Positions 1 through 11,200 of a DNA stretch of 64,000 bases are shown piece by piece. Position 1 is the stretch's first letter. Each line of letters begins with the position of its first letter. The notes beneath the pieces are model-generated. The model ran no database searches. It was not told the DNA's origin and was given only the letters and a program-made list of their open reading frames with translations. Origin of the DNA: Plasmodium coatneyi (taxonomy: Eukaryota > Apicomplexa > Aconoidasida > Haemosporida > Plasmodiidae). A program made the position numbers and the translations under genes. The stretch lies in NCBI RefSeq assembly GCF_001680005.1, contig NC_033567.1:4154001-4218000 (forward strand), in the 5' to 3' direction.

Positions 1-467
1 TTTATGGTGACATATCACTATACGTGTTAACAAATATTTATATGTTATATGTGCAGAGTCAAGAATTGGAAAAGTCCGTTGGCTCATCAGAAACGCTGGC
101 TTTTTATTTGTCCCAAATTTCCATCCTCTCCGTAATTTGCTCCTACTTAAAGAAGCCCTTCTATTCAACAGCCCTGCTGAAATCGCTTCTCTTTGTAAAC
201 TGTATGTTAAATCCTTATCAGAAATCTAACCTAATTTTTGGGATAAATATTTACAATATTTACTTACCCTATTTTTCCATCTTTATTGATATTTTGCATG
301 CACAAGATTTGAAAGCTTCTCTGTCGGGGATACTGGGGGTGACCAGTGGGTCCATTTACTACCTTCTGAATATTTATGCTTATCAAAAATTCAACAAAAA
401 GTTTTTTCTAATTCCGCGCTTTTTGAGGAATTACCTCGATTCGGTGAGCACGGACGATGTGTTATAG
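1..467 (+). CDS. Derlin (Der1-like) ER membrane protein, C-terminal part
   Basis: Partial gene; its 5' end lies left of the window. The frame is open from base 3 to the TAG at 465-467, so coding sequence runs through the first GTG or ATG codons and no start lies here. The translation aligns by eye with the Derlin family. Near the left edge is the YGDISLY..LTNIYMLY..SQELE pattern that follows the first membrane helix. Next are hydrophobic segments (FYLSQISILSVICSYL and a stretch around IFGINIYNIYLPYFSIFIDI), and then a G-I-L-G-V-T-S-G-x-I-Y-Y motif typical of the last helix. Derlins form the channel that moves misfolded proteins out of the ER; Plasmodium has ER copies and one reused for import into the apicoplast. 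I cannot tell which paralogue this is from the C-terminus. Alternative: the sequence before base 57 is an intron ending in CAG, but the family match continues upstream of it. Confidence 0.8.
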   Translation, partial: YGDISLYVLTNIYMLYVQSQELEKSVGSSETLAFYLSQISILSVICSYLKKPFYSTALLKSLLFVNCMLNPYQKSNLIFGINIYNIYLPYFSIFIDILHAQDLKASLSGILGVTSGSIYYLLNIYAYQKFNKKFFLIPRFLRNYLDSVSTDDVL

Positions 468-710
468 TTGCTCTTTGCGGAGCTGTGTGCGCTTTTTTTT
501 TTTGGCGATGGGGCGTAAAATATGAACAAATTTGCATTCGCCATGTTGTACTGCGATTTTTATTCAACATTTACCTCTGTGTTTGCCCTTTTTTTTTAGT
601 CAGTTTCTCAATTTTTTTTCAGTAAAATATAATTTTTTCTTTTTCCCTTTCATGAGGATTTTTCCTGGCATAAGTCTATCCTGGTACACATTATGCATTG
701 GACCTCCTCG

Positions 711-2288
711 TTAAAAAGTTTTGCCGGGATAATTAAATGGGAAAAGACAAACTCGATGGTGCTCTTCACCAACTTTGTTTTTAATATACACATTGGAAGC
801 AGCAGAGTAAATGTCACCACTTACAAGTGGTATACGTTTCTTGATTAGAAAACATAGTCCCATCACATGGTTATAAAAAAAGACATTTCCCACTATAGTA
901 CCATTTGCTGGGTCACCACCTTTTGAGCAACCCTCCTGGACAATTACATTAAATTGTTGTTCATAGTTAATGGCACGTTCCAAACATTTGGATGCATTTT
1001 TCAACAAAAAAAAAGTTGGCTTGAATAAACTCCTATCATTAATTCGTTTTATGTACTTCTGAAAAAGCGAATCAGCCAAAATAGTTTTGTTTAAATTGTC
1101 GCAGTTTTCCAGGAACATTTCGAGATAGTCGTAGTTTACACACATCGTCAGTTGGTACTTATTTATAAATATTTCGTTCCTTGTTCTGTTTATTGCTTCT
1201 TGGCCTACGTAGCAGCCTTTGTCTTTTGCCAAATAGTTTAACTTATCGTAGTTCAGGTCGAAGGGGGAGAGATCCTTAAATTTGAACGCGTCCCTGTCGA
1301 TGTTTCCCTTGGCGCCATTTGCTGCGTCGGACGAATTAGGCTCACCATGAACAGACGAACCATGCGAACGGCTTGCGGCCTCCTCCGTGCTCTCCCCAAA
1401 GAGCGGATCGTTCGAATATAAATTTTCCACGACTCCTAAATTCAGCTTCATATAGTCATACAGGAAAGTGGCGGGTAGATTTACCTTTTCTTCCTTTTCA
1501 AAGCTGAGAAGCAATTCGCAGGCCTCCTTTTTATTCCCGTTGCCAAGCTGGTCAATCCCCCCGTTTGGCGCTTTACTACATGGGGAATCTACAAAGTCTG
1601 TTGTAATAATTATGCCTGTGCTTTTGTCCTCCTTTTCGTCTACCATCTTCTGTCCCTTCCCCCTGATTTGGTACAGTCTATATCCTAATAGATCATTTCT
1701 TGCATCTTTGGACAGGAGGAATATTCCTGAATCATTGGAAAGAGTAGAAAGATCGTCCTCCAGTTGGGTAGCGCTATCTCCACCGTTGCCCACCTCATCG
1801 ACTTTGGAAATCCCCCCTCGGAGGACGGACGCACCTGACAGGAGTTGATAAATCGCGATGTTGGTCATCTCGCTAAAATGAACATCACATGAGAGCTTGC
1901 GCTTTTCCAATATGCTGAGCAACATTCTGGATGCTTTCACATTGCAGTCCATGTAAAAGAGGCTAAAGGTATTCTCTTCATGGGTATATTTTACATTGTA
2001 TAAAAAACAATCAGCCAATATTTTGCCATTGTTTTGCAAAAATAGGGAAGGCAATCCCTTCGTCCATTTTTTGTGGTTTACATTGTGGCCACACAGTTGA
2101 TACGCACTTGTATCATCCAGGCTGGATAATATATTTTTTGGGACATTTTTATATAAAGAAAAATCCTTTTCCGTTATTATTTTATTTAAATCGTTCGTTG
2201 TCAAACTTTGCAGAAATTTGAAGGAGTCTGTTCCACAAATTTGCACGAGCGTCCTATTTTTTAATCTGCACAAGAGGTACTTATTCAT
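711..2288 (-). CDS. IBA57/YgfZ-like Fe-S cluster assembly factor (GcvT family)
   Basis: Single-exon, 525 residues. The YgfZ/IBA57 signature KGCYVGQE is at residues 357-364. The N-terminus has the family pattern of a folate-binding GcvT fold: FKFLQSLTTNDL at about 24-35 and a NGKILADCFLY segment near 87-97. IBA57 works with ISCA proteins in mitochondria to build 4Fe-4S clusters for aconitase-like enzymes and lipoate synthase. The protein is longer than bacterial YgfZ (about 330 residues) because of two low-complexity inserts, near residues 155-270 and 295-340, the second rich in Ser, Gly and Asn, as is usual in Plasmodium. The N-terminus is short and basic (MNKYLLCRLKNR), compatible with a weak mitochondrial presequence, but I cannot prove targeting. 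It converges with the Derlin gene across a 243-bp spacer rich in T tracts. Confidence 0.85.
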   Translation of the reverse strand: MNKYLLCRLKNRTLVQICGTDSFKFLQSLTTNDLNKIITEKDFSLYKNVPKNILSSLDDTSAYQLCGHNVNHKKWTKGLPSLFLQNNGKILADCFLYNVKYTHEENTFSLFYMDCNVKASRMLLSILEKRKLSCDVHFSEMTNIAIYQLLSGASVLRGGISKVDEVGNGGDSATQLEDDLSTLSNDSGIFLLSKDARNDLLGYRLYQIRGKGQKMVDEKEDKSTGIIITTDFVDSPCSKAPNGGIDQLGNGNKKEACELLLSFEKEEKVNLPATFLYDYMKLNLGVVENLYSNDPLFGESTEEAASRSHGSSVHGEPNSSDAANGAKGNIDRDAFKFKDLSPFDLNYDKLNYLAKDKGCYVGQEAINRTRNEIFINKYQLTMCVNYDYLEMFLENCDNLNKTILADSLFQKYIKRINDRSLFKPTFFLLKNASKCLERAINYEQQFNVIVQEGCSKGGDPANGTIVGNVFFYNHVMGLCFLIKKRIPLVSGDIYSAASNVYIKNKVGEEHHRVCLFPFNYPGKTF

Positions 2289-2993
2289 TGAATTAAGCTT
2301 CTGTTATATGGAGAAAAATGGATGCAACTGTTCTGTTCGTTTTGTTCGTTTTTTTTTTTTTTTTGAAGTGTTGTGCTACCTATGGCTATGTAAATAAATC
2401 TTCCTCCTTTCGAGAGATCGTACAAAATAGTTCCATTCTTCAATGCTCACGTTGCATCAATTTTTCTCCTTAACAACGATAGAAAAAAGAGTGCGTATTT
2501 ATTGAACAGATCCAACGGCGGCAGCTTCGGTTTTTCCTCGCAACAACTGCATTTTTAAGAATTGCAAAATTGTGCAAGATACGCAGCGTGTGCAGCAGAT
2601 TTTTGCCATGTACGATGGGTCGCAGGTCGGCTCACATAACACGCACGCGCGAGCCCCCATTTCCGGCTTAAAAAACGCAGGAACTGAACGATCTACACGA
2701 CGTGCACAAACACTAGTCAAGGTGATCATTTGTTAAGTCAAAAATAGGAAAAAGAAAGTAGCGAATACACCTTTTTCTTCCTTTTTAATGTTATAAAAAA
2801 ATCACAAAAAAAAATGTGGGAAAAAATAAAGCTTTAAAATAGCCATAAAATGGATATGTTATATGTAATCAGCGCAAAAATACACACATGAGCAGCTTTG
2901 CCCCACCGTTCATGCAAGGTCAACTTGTGAATTCTACATTTCGCTGATTTTACGAGCCCCTTGAATGTCTTCACAACGTATGTCAGTTTGACC
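2289..2993. other. Intergenic spacer, 0.7 kb
   Basis: Upstream of the IBA57-like gene and downstream of the LRR gene. It holds a T16 tract near 2350 and A-rich stretches near 2800. A 76-codon frame on the minus strand (2499-2729) is cysteine-rich but has no family resemblance. I see no RNA gene. Confidence 0.6.
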
Positions 2994-4052
2994 TCATTGT
3001 GATTTATTCTTTTTATACCTTTTTCCTTTTTTTTTCCAATCCCCTTTGCGGATGTGCAGGTTGCTTCTCACCACGTGAGGGTCGTCCCTTTTGGCATACA
3101 TTTGTGTAGGCCCTCCCCCCTGTTTGGGCTCATGGCCATTGCGACGATGGTGCTCTTGCTTAGCAGTTATATCATCTGTGTGGTCGAACAAGAAGCTGTC
3201 AAATTTTCTGCTCCGTGGAATTGTTACCGAGTTAATGGTCGTTAAATTCTTTTTGCACATTTGAATAAAATTATTTAACAATTCAGTGTTCATTTTTTTA
3301 AAAAAAGGATTCTCCAAAATGACAATATTTTTTAAATAATTCAGTTCACATAAATGGGTTAATATTTCTGCGTCCAGAATGAAATTATTTTGTATATAAA
3401 GCTGTTTTAACGCGGTCATATATACGACATCCCTCTGGACATGTGTTAATTTGTTACTGTTTAAACGTAACTCTTGTACATTTGAAAAATGGGAACCAAA
3501 ACAAAATTCTCTCATTCTGTTAAATGCGAGGGAAATTTTTTTTAAGTGTGTCATAACTTTGGTCGGTTTTGCAAACGTTTCAATTTTATTATTCTTTAAA
3601 ATGAGTGTCTCCAAATTTTGGAGATTTGCTAAATTGGGAACTTTCTCAATTTCATTATATGCTAAAATTAACGTTTTCAAATTTGTTAATTCGCATACCC
3701 CATCCATTATTTTTATTTTATTGTTGGACAAATTTAGGTACACTAAGTTGTTTATGTTGTTTAGGTAATTTATGTTGTCTATTAAATTGTTTTGTACAAC
3801 GATTTGTTGTAAATTTAAGTTCATTTCGAGCATCGACAGATCTTTTATTTTGTTTTCACTCAAGTCAATTTTTTGCAAATTTTTCATTTGATATAATTCT
3901 TCACATTCTTCTATGTTTCTGTTTTTTAAAATTAGTTCTCTGCAATTTGATACATCTCCATTTTGGATCAGAGAGGATATCTTTAGTATTGTCAATTTGG
4001 TTATCGTTTCTTCGTCCTTTCCTCTCTCCTCATGGGATTGATGCTTTTCCAT
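2994..4052 (-). CDS. Leucine-rich repeat protein, SDS22-like
   Basis: Single exon, 352 residues. From about residue 35 to 270 there are roughly ten 22-residue leucine-rich repeats of the short type (LxxLxLxxNxI), for example LVYLNLSNNKIKIMDGV, LKTLILAYNEIEKVPNL and LETLILKNNKIETF. They end in a cap-like segment with ILENPFF. This spacing is that of SDS22 (a protein phosphatase 1 regulator) and of axonemal or U2A'-type LRR proteins. The tail, about residues 285-352, is charged and ends in a lysine-rich run (KKKGKRYKKNKSQ), which could serve in nuclear targeting or RNA binding. No signal peptide or membrane segment. I cannot choose between a PP1 regulator and another LRR protein; such proteins act as protein-binding scaffolds. 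Confidence 0.8.
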   Translation of the reverse strand: MEKHQSHEERGKDEETITKLTILKISSLIQNGDVSNCRELILKNRNIEECEELYQMKNLQKIDLSENKIKDLSMLEMNLNLQQIVVQNNLIDNINYLNNINNLVYLNLSNNKIKIMDGVCELTNLKTLILAYNEIEKVPNLANLQNLETLILKNNKIETFAKPTKVMTHLKKISLAFNRMREFCFGSHFSNVQELRLNSNKLTHVQRDVVYMTALKQLYIQNNFILDAEILTHLCELNYLKNIVILENPFFKKMNTELLNNFIQMCKKNLTTINSVTIPRSRKFDSFLFDHTDDITAKQEHHRRNGHEPKQGGGPTQMYAKRDDPHVVRSNLHIRKGDWKKKGKRYKKNKSQ

Positions 4053-4116
4053 TTTATTTCCATAAAAGTTTTGAACACGATGAGGGGGTTCTCAGTCTGA
4101 TTGCTTATGTCTAGGA

Positions 4117-4338
4117 ATGGCCCTCCTGCAACGACATCCAACGACGGTTGCAAAAATAAAACAAGCGAACAACCTGATAAACGAACTAGCGCAAATGAAA
4201 CCTTCCAATTTGAACCCCTCCGTTTTACATCACAAAATAGCGACCCCCTTTTGGAACATTCCCATTTTTGTTATCTACATAAAAAAGAATGCAAAACAAA
4301 ACCTCCTGCTTTTGCGCTCAACGTGTAGTAGCATGTAG
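4117..4338 (+). CDS. Possible small protein, 73 residues, unknown
   Basis: Divergent from the LRR gene, starting 65 bp away. The frame uses codons like those of neighbouring genes (AAA, ATA, AAC, GCG mixed), with A-G-G-A before the ATG. The product has a helical, mildly charged N-terminal half (about residues 10-30) and a hydrophobic stretch near residues 44-54 (PFWNIPIFVIYI) followed by lysines. A second frame, 4101-4328, is open across the same bases, which weakens the case. No family recognised. It may also be 5' UTR or a divergent promoter region. Confidence 0.25.
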   Translation: MALLQRHPTTVAKIKQANNLINELAQMKPSNLNPSVLHHKIATPFWNIPIFVIYIKKNAKQNLLLLRSTCSSM

Positions 4339-5202
4339 CTTTCTTAACTCAGTTAAGCAATAAATTGCCTTCGAAACGATGTATCGCCGAAGGTTCCAAG
4401 TACGTCAAGCCAAAACGGCTAAAAGAATATGGTTAACAAATTTTTAACCTTCAAAATGGGCATCCAAACGGGAAAGTGTTTCAAAATGTATGCAAATAAA
4501 TATGCATGCACCGCATTTCCGCAAAGTGGAAAAAAAGAGGCCACCTCGATCTCGCTTTGCAATTTTTATTTTATTAATTTCGTGAGTTGTTTTTAAGTTT
4601 GGTAAAAATGTAGAGAAGCTTTAAAAGAACTGTATTTTTATTGCCAAAAAAAAAAAAAAAAAACAAGGAAAAATTTAAATGCAACAATAAAGGGGAGGTG
4701 GAAAAATAAAATCACTCCAAAAGGTAAGGGGGTAAAGAACAAACGCAGAAGCCCGAGGCGCGGGCATACAAATTAAAACCCAAACAAAAAAAGTGCTGGA
4801 AAATCGATGGACAACGCGGAATCAGTGGCGGCAACGGCTGCGGTGGAATGATGGCCCCAGTTTGTCGCAAATACGCAAATTTGTTAATTACCGAAAAGGT
4901 TGCACCAACGGGGAGGATCAATCAGGTGAGAAAAAAAAAAGGGGGGCAATATAAAAATGTGGAAATGTCGTAATGCTGAAACGCCCAATTGAGCAGTGTG
5001 GCGGAAAGAAAATGTCCCTGCCGCGCCGTTCATCCGTTTTCTTCCTAGGTACGTTAGCCACGTTGAACAGGCAGCTGGGTAGTAAACCAAAAAATTGAAA
5101 AAGAAAAACGCGTCCAAATCCTGAGGCAAACGTGTGAACACCCACTCAGCAACTAGGTGAAGCATTCTCCAAAGCGCCCCCGTAGATGGAGAGGCCACCA
5201 CC
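4339..5202. other. Intergenic spacer 3' of RON2
   Basis: No gene recognised. It contains an A18 run near 4646-4663 followed by A-rich sequence, probably the 3' UTR of RON2. Minus-strand frames at 4712-5201 overlap one another and have no coding character. Confidence 0.55.
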
Positions 5203-8200
5203 CTACACCTGTATGCGGGCGTACGATATGTAGTGGTAAGTTCCCGACGTATGCTTGTGCATTTTTTGGACGGCCAGTTTATGATTCCTAGCCATTTGGG
5301 GATTATTTTTCATTTCCAACATTTTGTGTTCTGCCTTTTCGATAATTTTCTTTTTCATGCTTTTCCTTTTTTTGAAAATATATTTCAGTTTGCGAATTCC
5401 CTTTATTGACAGAAATTTCTTCCACATGCTTTTAAAGACACTCTTCAGCGCCATATCAACTCTTTGAATAACTTTAAATTCTGATTTTAAAACATTCCAT
5501 ATTGCTAGACCGGCCATGGGTGCGAATAGGTATGGTCCAATGGATGCGAACAGCCCAACGGAGAAAACACTCTTCATGCAAGCTTGCGTGGAGTTAGTTA
5601 AAGTTGCTTTAACGGCTTGTTGGATACATACTTGTTTAGGTGGAGGGATAGTAGACGTGTAACAACTGGTGACAGGTCCCATTCCGATGTCCGTAGCGTG
5701 TTGAGTTATATCCATTGCGCTGAGTAGAGTGTATGCAGATAAAGTACCGAGAGTCATGAACCCTAGTATTTCTTTCATCCTACTTTTTTCTCTTTCCTTT
5801 TGCCATTTGCCTATGAAGTGTCCAAAATATGGAGCTTGTGTGTAGAACATTTGGCTTAAGTAAGGCAATTGCAATTCGCTAAAAATGATTTTTGTTAATT
5901 TGAGAGAGAAGGCCGAAGATAGGGAGACTCCATTTTTCATGGCCTTCAATTCTTTCTTCATAGACTTGGGTAGTAACACATCGAAATAGTGCAGGACAGC
6001 ATCTCCTCCAAGGATCATTTTAAAATCGTTTACAAAATTTTGGTCATCAATTTTGTTTCCAAATGAGTTTTTGGAAAATTTGGATTCATAAGAATGTAAA
6101 CCTTCTGGGTTCTTCAAATGTTGCAAAGCAAAAGTTGAAATGGTTTTCCACAAAGCAGAACAATGATCAGCGCACATGGAATTTTGTAATTCCTTTATTC
6201 TTTCTTCACTATTTAACGCGGCATATGCAGGATTGATAGCCACCATTCCGGGGTTTCTAGCTACACTAAAGGGTTCACGCAGACGCCTGTCTGTGCTGAT
6301 TTGCACTACATGGTCAACAATTTCGATGAAGGCTTCATTAATCAACCAGGATTCATCCTCATTACGTAGAAGCTTATGTAACTCTGCCACTTTTTCTAGT
6401 AACACCATTGCCTTTTTCATATTGATGGTTGCTCCAAACCATATGGCATGTTCTACTTTAAAACTTGGTTTTCTCAGGAGCATATTTCCAAGGGAAACAA
6501 TTTTTTTGAAAAATTTTCGAAACACTGTTTGTTTGGTTGGTTTGACCGTTCTGGAGAACATGATAGTGTCTTCTATGTTACTTTCCAGTAGGAACTTACT
6601 ATCTTCGACAACTCTGTAGATGAAGGTGTCCTGGTTATATAAACTGTTTGAAAGCTCTAGCCATATTCCTAAAGCCTTTGCGAATTCTTTATTTATGTAA
6701 TGATCCCACTTATCATTTTGGTTAAAAATTAATTTGCTCTCTTGCCATTGTTTTTCCTTTTCTTCATATAATTCATTTTGCTCTTGTATTAATTTTTCCT
6801 GCTCCGTCATTAATTCGCTTGCACTGCTGTCATTATTGATGTACTGCTTTATTTCCTTCTCAATTGAATATTCCATTTTTTGTTTTTCAATTTTTTCTCT
6901 TTTATACTCTTCGAACCCTTTGGTGAACCACGTGGACATCAAATTGTCGGCATACTTTGCGAATCCCCCATCGGTAAATATTTGTTTGGCTAGCTCCACA
7001 TTTCGGTTTTCATAAAAATTCCTATTTCTTGGTATATATTGTGCGTTTTGAATAATTTCCCTAGAAGCGATGGTATGCGTGGTAAAGCGGATGGTGGTCA
7101 ATATGTTTTCTAGCAGATTTGCAGGAATGTGTTGCAACAGTTTCATCTTGGCGAGTGCGGTTAGCAATCTCTTTTTGAGGAGTCCCTTTTTCATGGTCAC
7201 CACAAGCTTCCTGAGCTTATGTGGTATTAACGCCGATGTAGAAGTTGCAAACTTTTCAGACAAGGTTGCCGTTAGCATTTTCTTCTTCTCATTGTAGTAA
7301 CTCTTCACTGGGTCTTTTCTCGAAAGGGATGACATTATGAATAAGTTCACATAGAATAAGTTTTCAAATCTAGCTATATGATTTAGAAACTTTAAATTAT
7401 TTCCTCGCACGATAAATTTTAGTGGAGTGTTTGTTAAGGACTGCAGTTCTTCTAGCGTCTTCTTCATGGAGTCTAAATTAGACTTGGCAGATTTGGACAG
7501 GACACTGTTTAAGTACAAATGATGGCGTATGGACGACACATCGTTTAGGAAGAACTTTCTAACATTTTCGCTTTTCGTAAAAAGGTTGGCATATTTGTCA
7601 ACCAAGGCGTAGAAGACTAATAGTGCTTTGCTTCTGGCATTGTACTTGGCATCCATTTTGATCAGTTTATCTTTTAAGTCTTTTCCTCTCTTAACAAACT
7701 CATCGTAGACATATTTGGTCTTCTTGCTTTTTTTCCTTCGTCCATAGTTTCTAACTTGTACTTTTATCAATTCTCTGCTATCGTACCAGAAAAGGTACTT
7801 ATAAAAATCCGTGTACAAGTTCTGCTCAAAAATGAGGCTTATATAATTAGGATTGGGCTCTGGTTGGTAGGACGAATTTTCTATTTCAGCAAAGGTTCGT
7901 AACATATCAAAGGCTCTTTTTAAGCTTCTCTGGTTTTCCTTATCCCCTTCGTCCATTTTCAGTATTTTAGGGTTATACAGAGTGGACTTTTCAAATTCGC
8001 AGATCAGGGTATTCTTAGCATCATCCCTTGGACATACCTGTGAGAAAATCCTCACTGCATTGTGCGCAAACGAGATGGAGTTTTCATAACCGTACACCTC
8101 ACTGTTGTTAAAGACCTTCTGTATTTCGTTCACATTTATCAAAGTATAAGCATTTAGAACCAATTCTAAGAGGTCGCAAGTTACTTTCCTTTCTCCTACA

Positions 8201-11200
8201 TAGGTACTGTGTCTACCAGGTCTAGATTCGATCGGGATGAAGGTTATATCTTTATTGAAGATTTTCTTGGGCCGATAATACACATTGCAAACTTCATTAT
8301 ACATGAAGAAGGTGTAATCCGAGTTGGCCATCAGCATAGTTTCTAAAGAATAAAAAGGTTTCAACCCTTGGACAAAATAGTGATTATACGAAAGGTAAGC
8401 TAAGGACAGCATCAGCAGGTGACCCAATAGATATATGTTAGAAGAAGCTGCTATATAAATTTCGTAGTTTAGACCCACAGAGGAGGATGCCTCTTTGCTA
8501 TACTTCTTCCTAATCGGTTGGATCAGTTCCCCTAAGGCCAAGTTATGGTAGTATAGTCTCTCTAACTGATTAACTCCAGGGTTGTTCACAAATACATGAC
8601 AAAGATATTGTCTCAAAATTTTGTTGTACTTTGCACTTAACGGTTGGATCTGTTCATCTCTAAACGAGTTAGCCTGTGAGATGAAATTCTTATCTTCGTA
8701 TGCGTCTCGGCCGAAGTTGGTATTTTTTCTATTCACAGAATTATAAATGGCATTTAGTATATTATTGTAATTGTTAGATCCCACAGATTTTCTTCTTTGC
8801 AACTCGGTAATCATTTCGCTTCTTAATTCTTCCAAGGCTCTGGAATACTCAAAGGAAAGGTTTAGGAAATCGCCTTTTTTTTGTAAAGGTTCATTAAGAC
8901 GGCAATATTTATCTACCTCTTCCGAAAATTTAGGTCCTATCATTTTTTGTAATTCTATTTCATTGGAGCTTTGCGTATTTCTTTTATCTAAATTCATGTA
9001 ATTTGAAAAGTGGTAATTTACAGGCCCTTCTTCTCCTTTGTCTTTTACGTTAAGTCCTTCCTCTGACATTTCATCTGATCCTTCCGATCTGGACATTTTC
9101 TCCTTAATTAGCATATCTTGTCCGTTATCTACGTAGAAGACGTTGGAAGAATCTACATCTGATTCTTCTCCGTCAGATTCAGTTCCCCCTGATTTGTGCC
9201 CATTCTTTCCGTTGCCCCTTTTTATTCTAGAATATTCCCCATTATTTAAGTTTTTCTCAATTTCGTCTGCCCTCTGTTTAGCATGCGTGTTGCCATACCT
9301 CACGATGATAGGAGTTAATCCGTTTTCACCTTTATTATTATGGTTGCCGGATCCTGCGTTGTGTGTTCCGGAGGTTCCCATTCCGCTGTCATTCATCCTG
9401 GGATGTTCACTGCCATTTGTTCCTTTTATGTAAGGATGTCCGTCACTTTCCTCCGTCACTGCACCTCTTTTATTCTTAGGTTTTAATCTTTTAACACCAC
9501 CTTCATCTAACTCATACTCAGTATCGTAAGAATCTACATCTCCATCATGCGAAGAATTGGAGCTTGAATGTCTTTCCCCTGGTTTCCTTTTCACCCTTCT
9601 TTTGTTCCTCATCCTATTGTGCGTGTCGTTCTCGTCATCAGAGGTCTGGTCACTTGATTCTTTATCGCTATTATTATTAGGGCCATTTCCCCCGTGCTGC
9701 ACATGATATACCAATGGGTTGTTAATTCCATTTCCTCCATAAATCCCCTGTCCGTCACCTGCATTAACAGGCCTTAACCCATGAATGTAGTCTAAGATTG
9801 GGGCACTGTTCTTTACATTATTGTGCATGGGATGCGTCCCCTCGTCGTTTGTACTTCCCGGGTGGTTTTGCCCCTGTCCGTATCCTCCGTAGCCGCCATT
9901 TTCGTGTCCTCCGTTTCCGTAACCGCCATTTTCGTGTCCCCCGTTTCCGTAACCGCCATTTTCGTGTCCTCCGTTTCCGTAACCGCCTTGTCCGTGTCCC
10001 CCGTTTCCGTATCCACCTTGTCCGTGTTCACCTTGTCCGTATCCACCTTGTCCAGTTCCCCCTTGCGTGCCACCATTTTTCCCCTGATCTAACCCATAAG
10101 TTGTCGTTCCGCTTTCGTTATTATCATCGGGGTGCTCCACATAATATGGAGTTCCGTTTCCCTCATATCTTTCTGGTCCCGTATTTTTTTCATGGCCTCC
10201 TTGATCATATGAAGGGTTTGTTTTGTTTGCCCCTTCTTCGCCTGGTCCACCCCCGTTTCCTTTTCCATCTCCATTTTTTCCGAAATCTACACCGTAGGTT
10301 GCAGGTCCAACTCCGTTATGCCCGTGGGGTCCAAATCCATTTTGTGCACCAGTTCCACTTCCATTATATCCATACGGTTGCGTACCATTTTTTCCATAGT
10401 CTCCTCCCCCTGGATATACTCCATTTACTCCATTTCCCCCATGGTGCACGCCATAAGTTCCCGGTTCATGCCCATCTGTACCTGACCCTTTTGCATCCCC
10501 AGGTCTGAAGTGTTTGTTAAAATAATTTGGATATCCTTCTATGCCACTTCTTCCACCATGATCTCCTTTACCATCAGCAAGGTTTATATTTAGGTGTGTT
10601 TTGTATGTTGGCTTCGTTCCTTCTTTGTCATATCCGCCATGGTACGCATTACCACCTGTGCCATCAGGCCAGGTGCCCTTTCCATCAGATCCACCATACG
10701 GTCCATATTCCTTTCCGTCAGCGCCGCCGAATGGCCCATAACCCTTTCCTTCAGATCCACCATATGGCCCGTAACCCTTCCCTTCAGATCCACCATAAGG
10801 TCCATATTCCTTCCCATCAGATCCACCATACGGCCCGTAACCCTTTCCTCCACCTTCATGCTTATCATAATGCTCATATGGAGGTGCGGTAGGAGTTAAT
10901 CCCTCGCTTTGTTTGCCAATTAAATTGTAAGGCCCATTTCCTAGCTCATCATAAACCCCAGTGCCTCTATTTTTTGCATTCGCATTTGTATGACCTGATT
11001 GGGGATCTGAGAGTTCATATTTCGTGTTGGGTAAAGAATCCTGTACTCCTTTATCATTGCCAAATTTATTTTTCCCCCCTTGAGTTTTCTTCATATCAGC
11101 CCTTCTTTGATTGTTTATCCTTTCTTCCTCTTCTTCTTCTTGTTTTCTAATTTTCTCATATTCGTCTTTTAATGTGTCTTGTTGATTTTTGTTGAACCCA

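Noticed and set aside
9798..10508. 236-codon open frame on the plus strand, antisense to RON2
   Set aside because: It is the shadow of the Gly-rich repeat arrays; the product is a His/Arg/Phe repeat with no family and the RON2 frame explains the bases.
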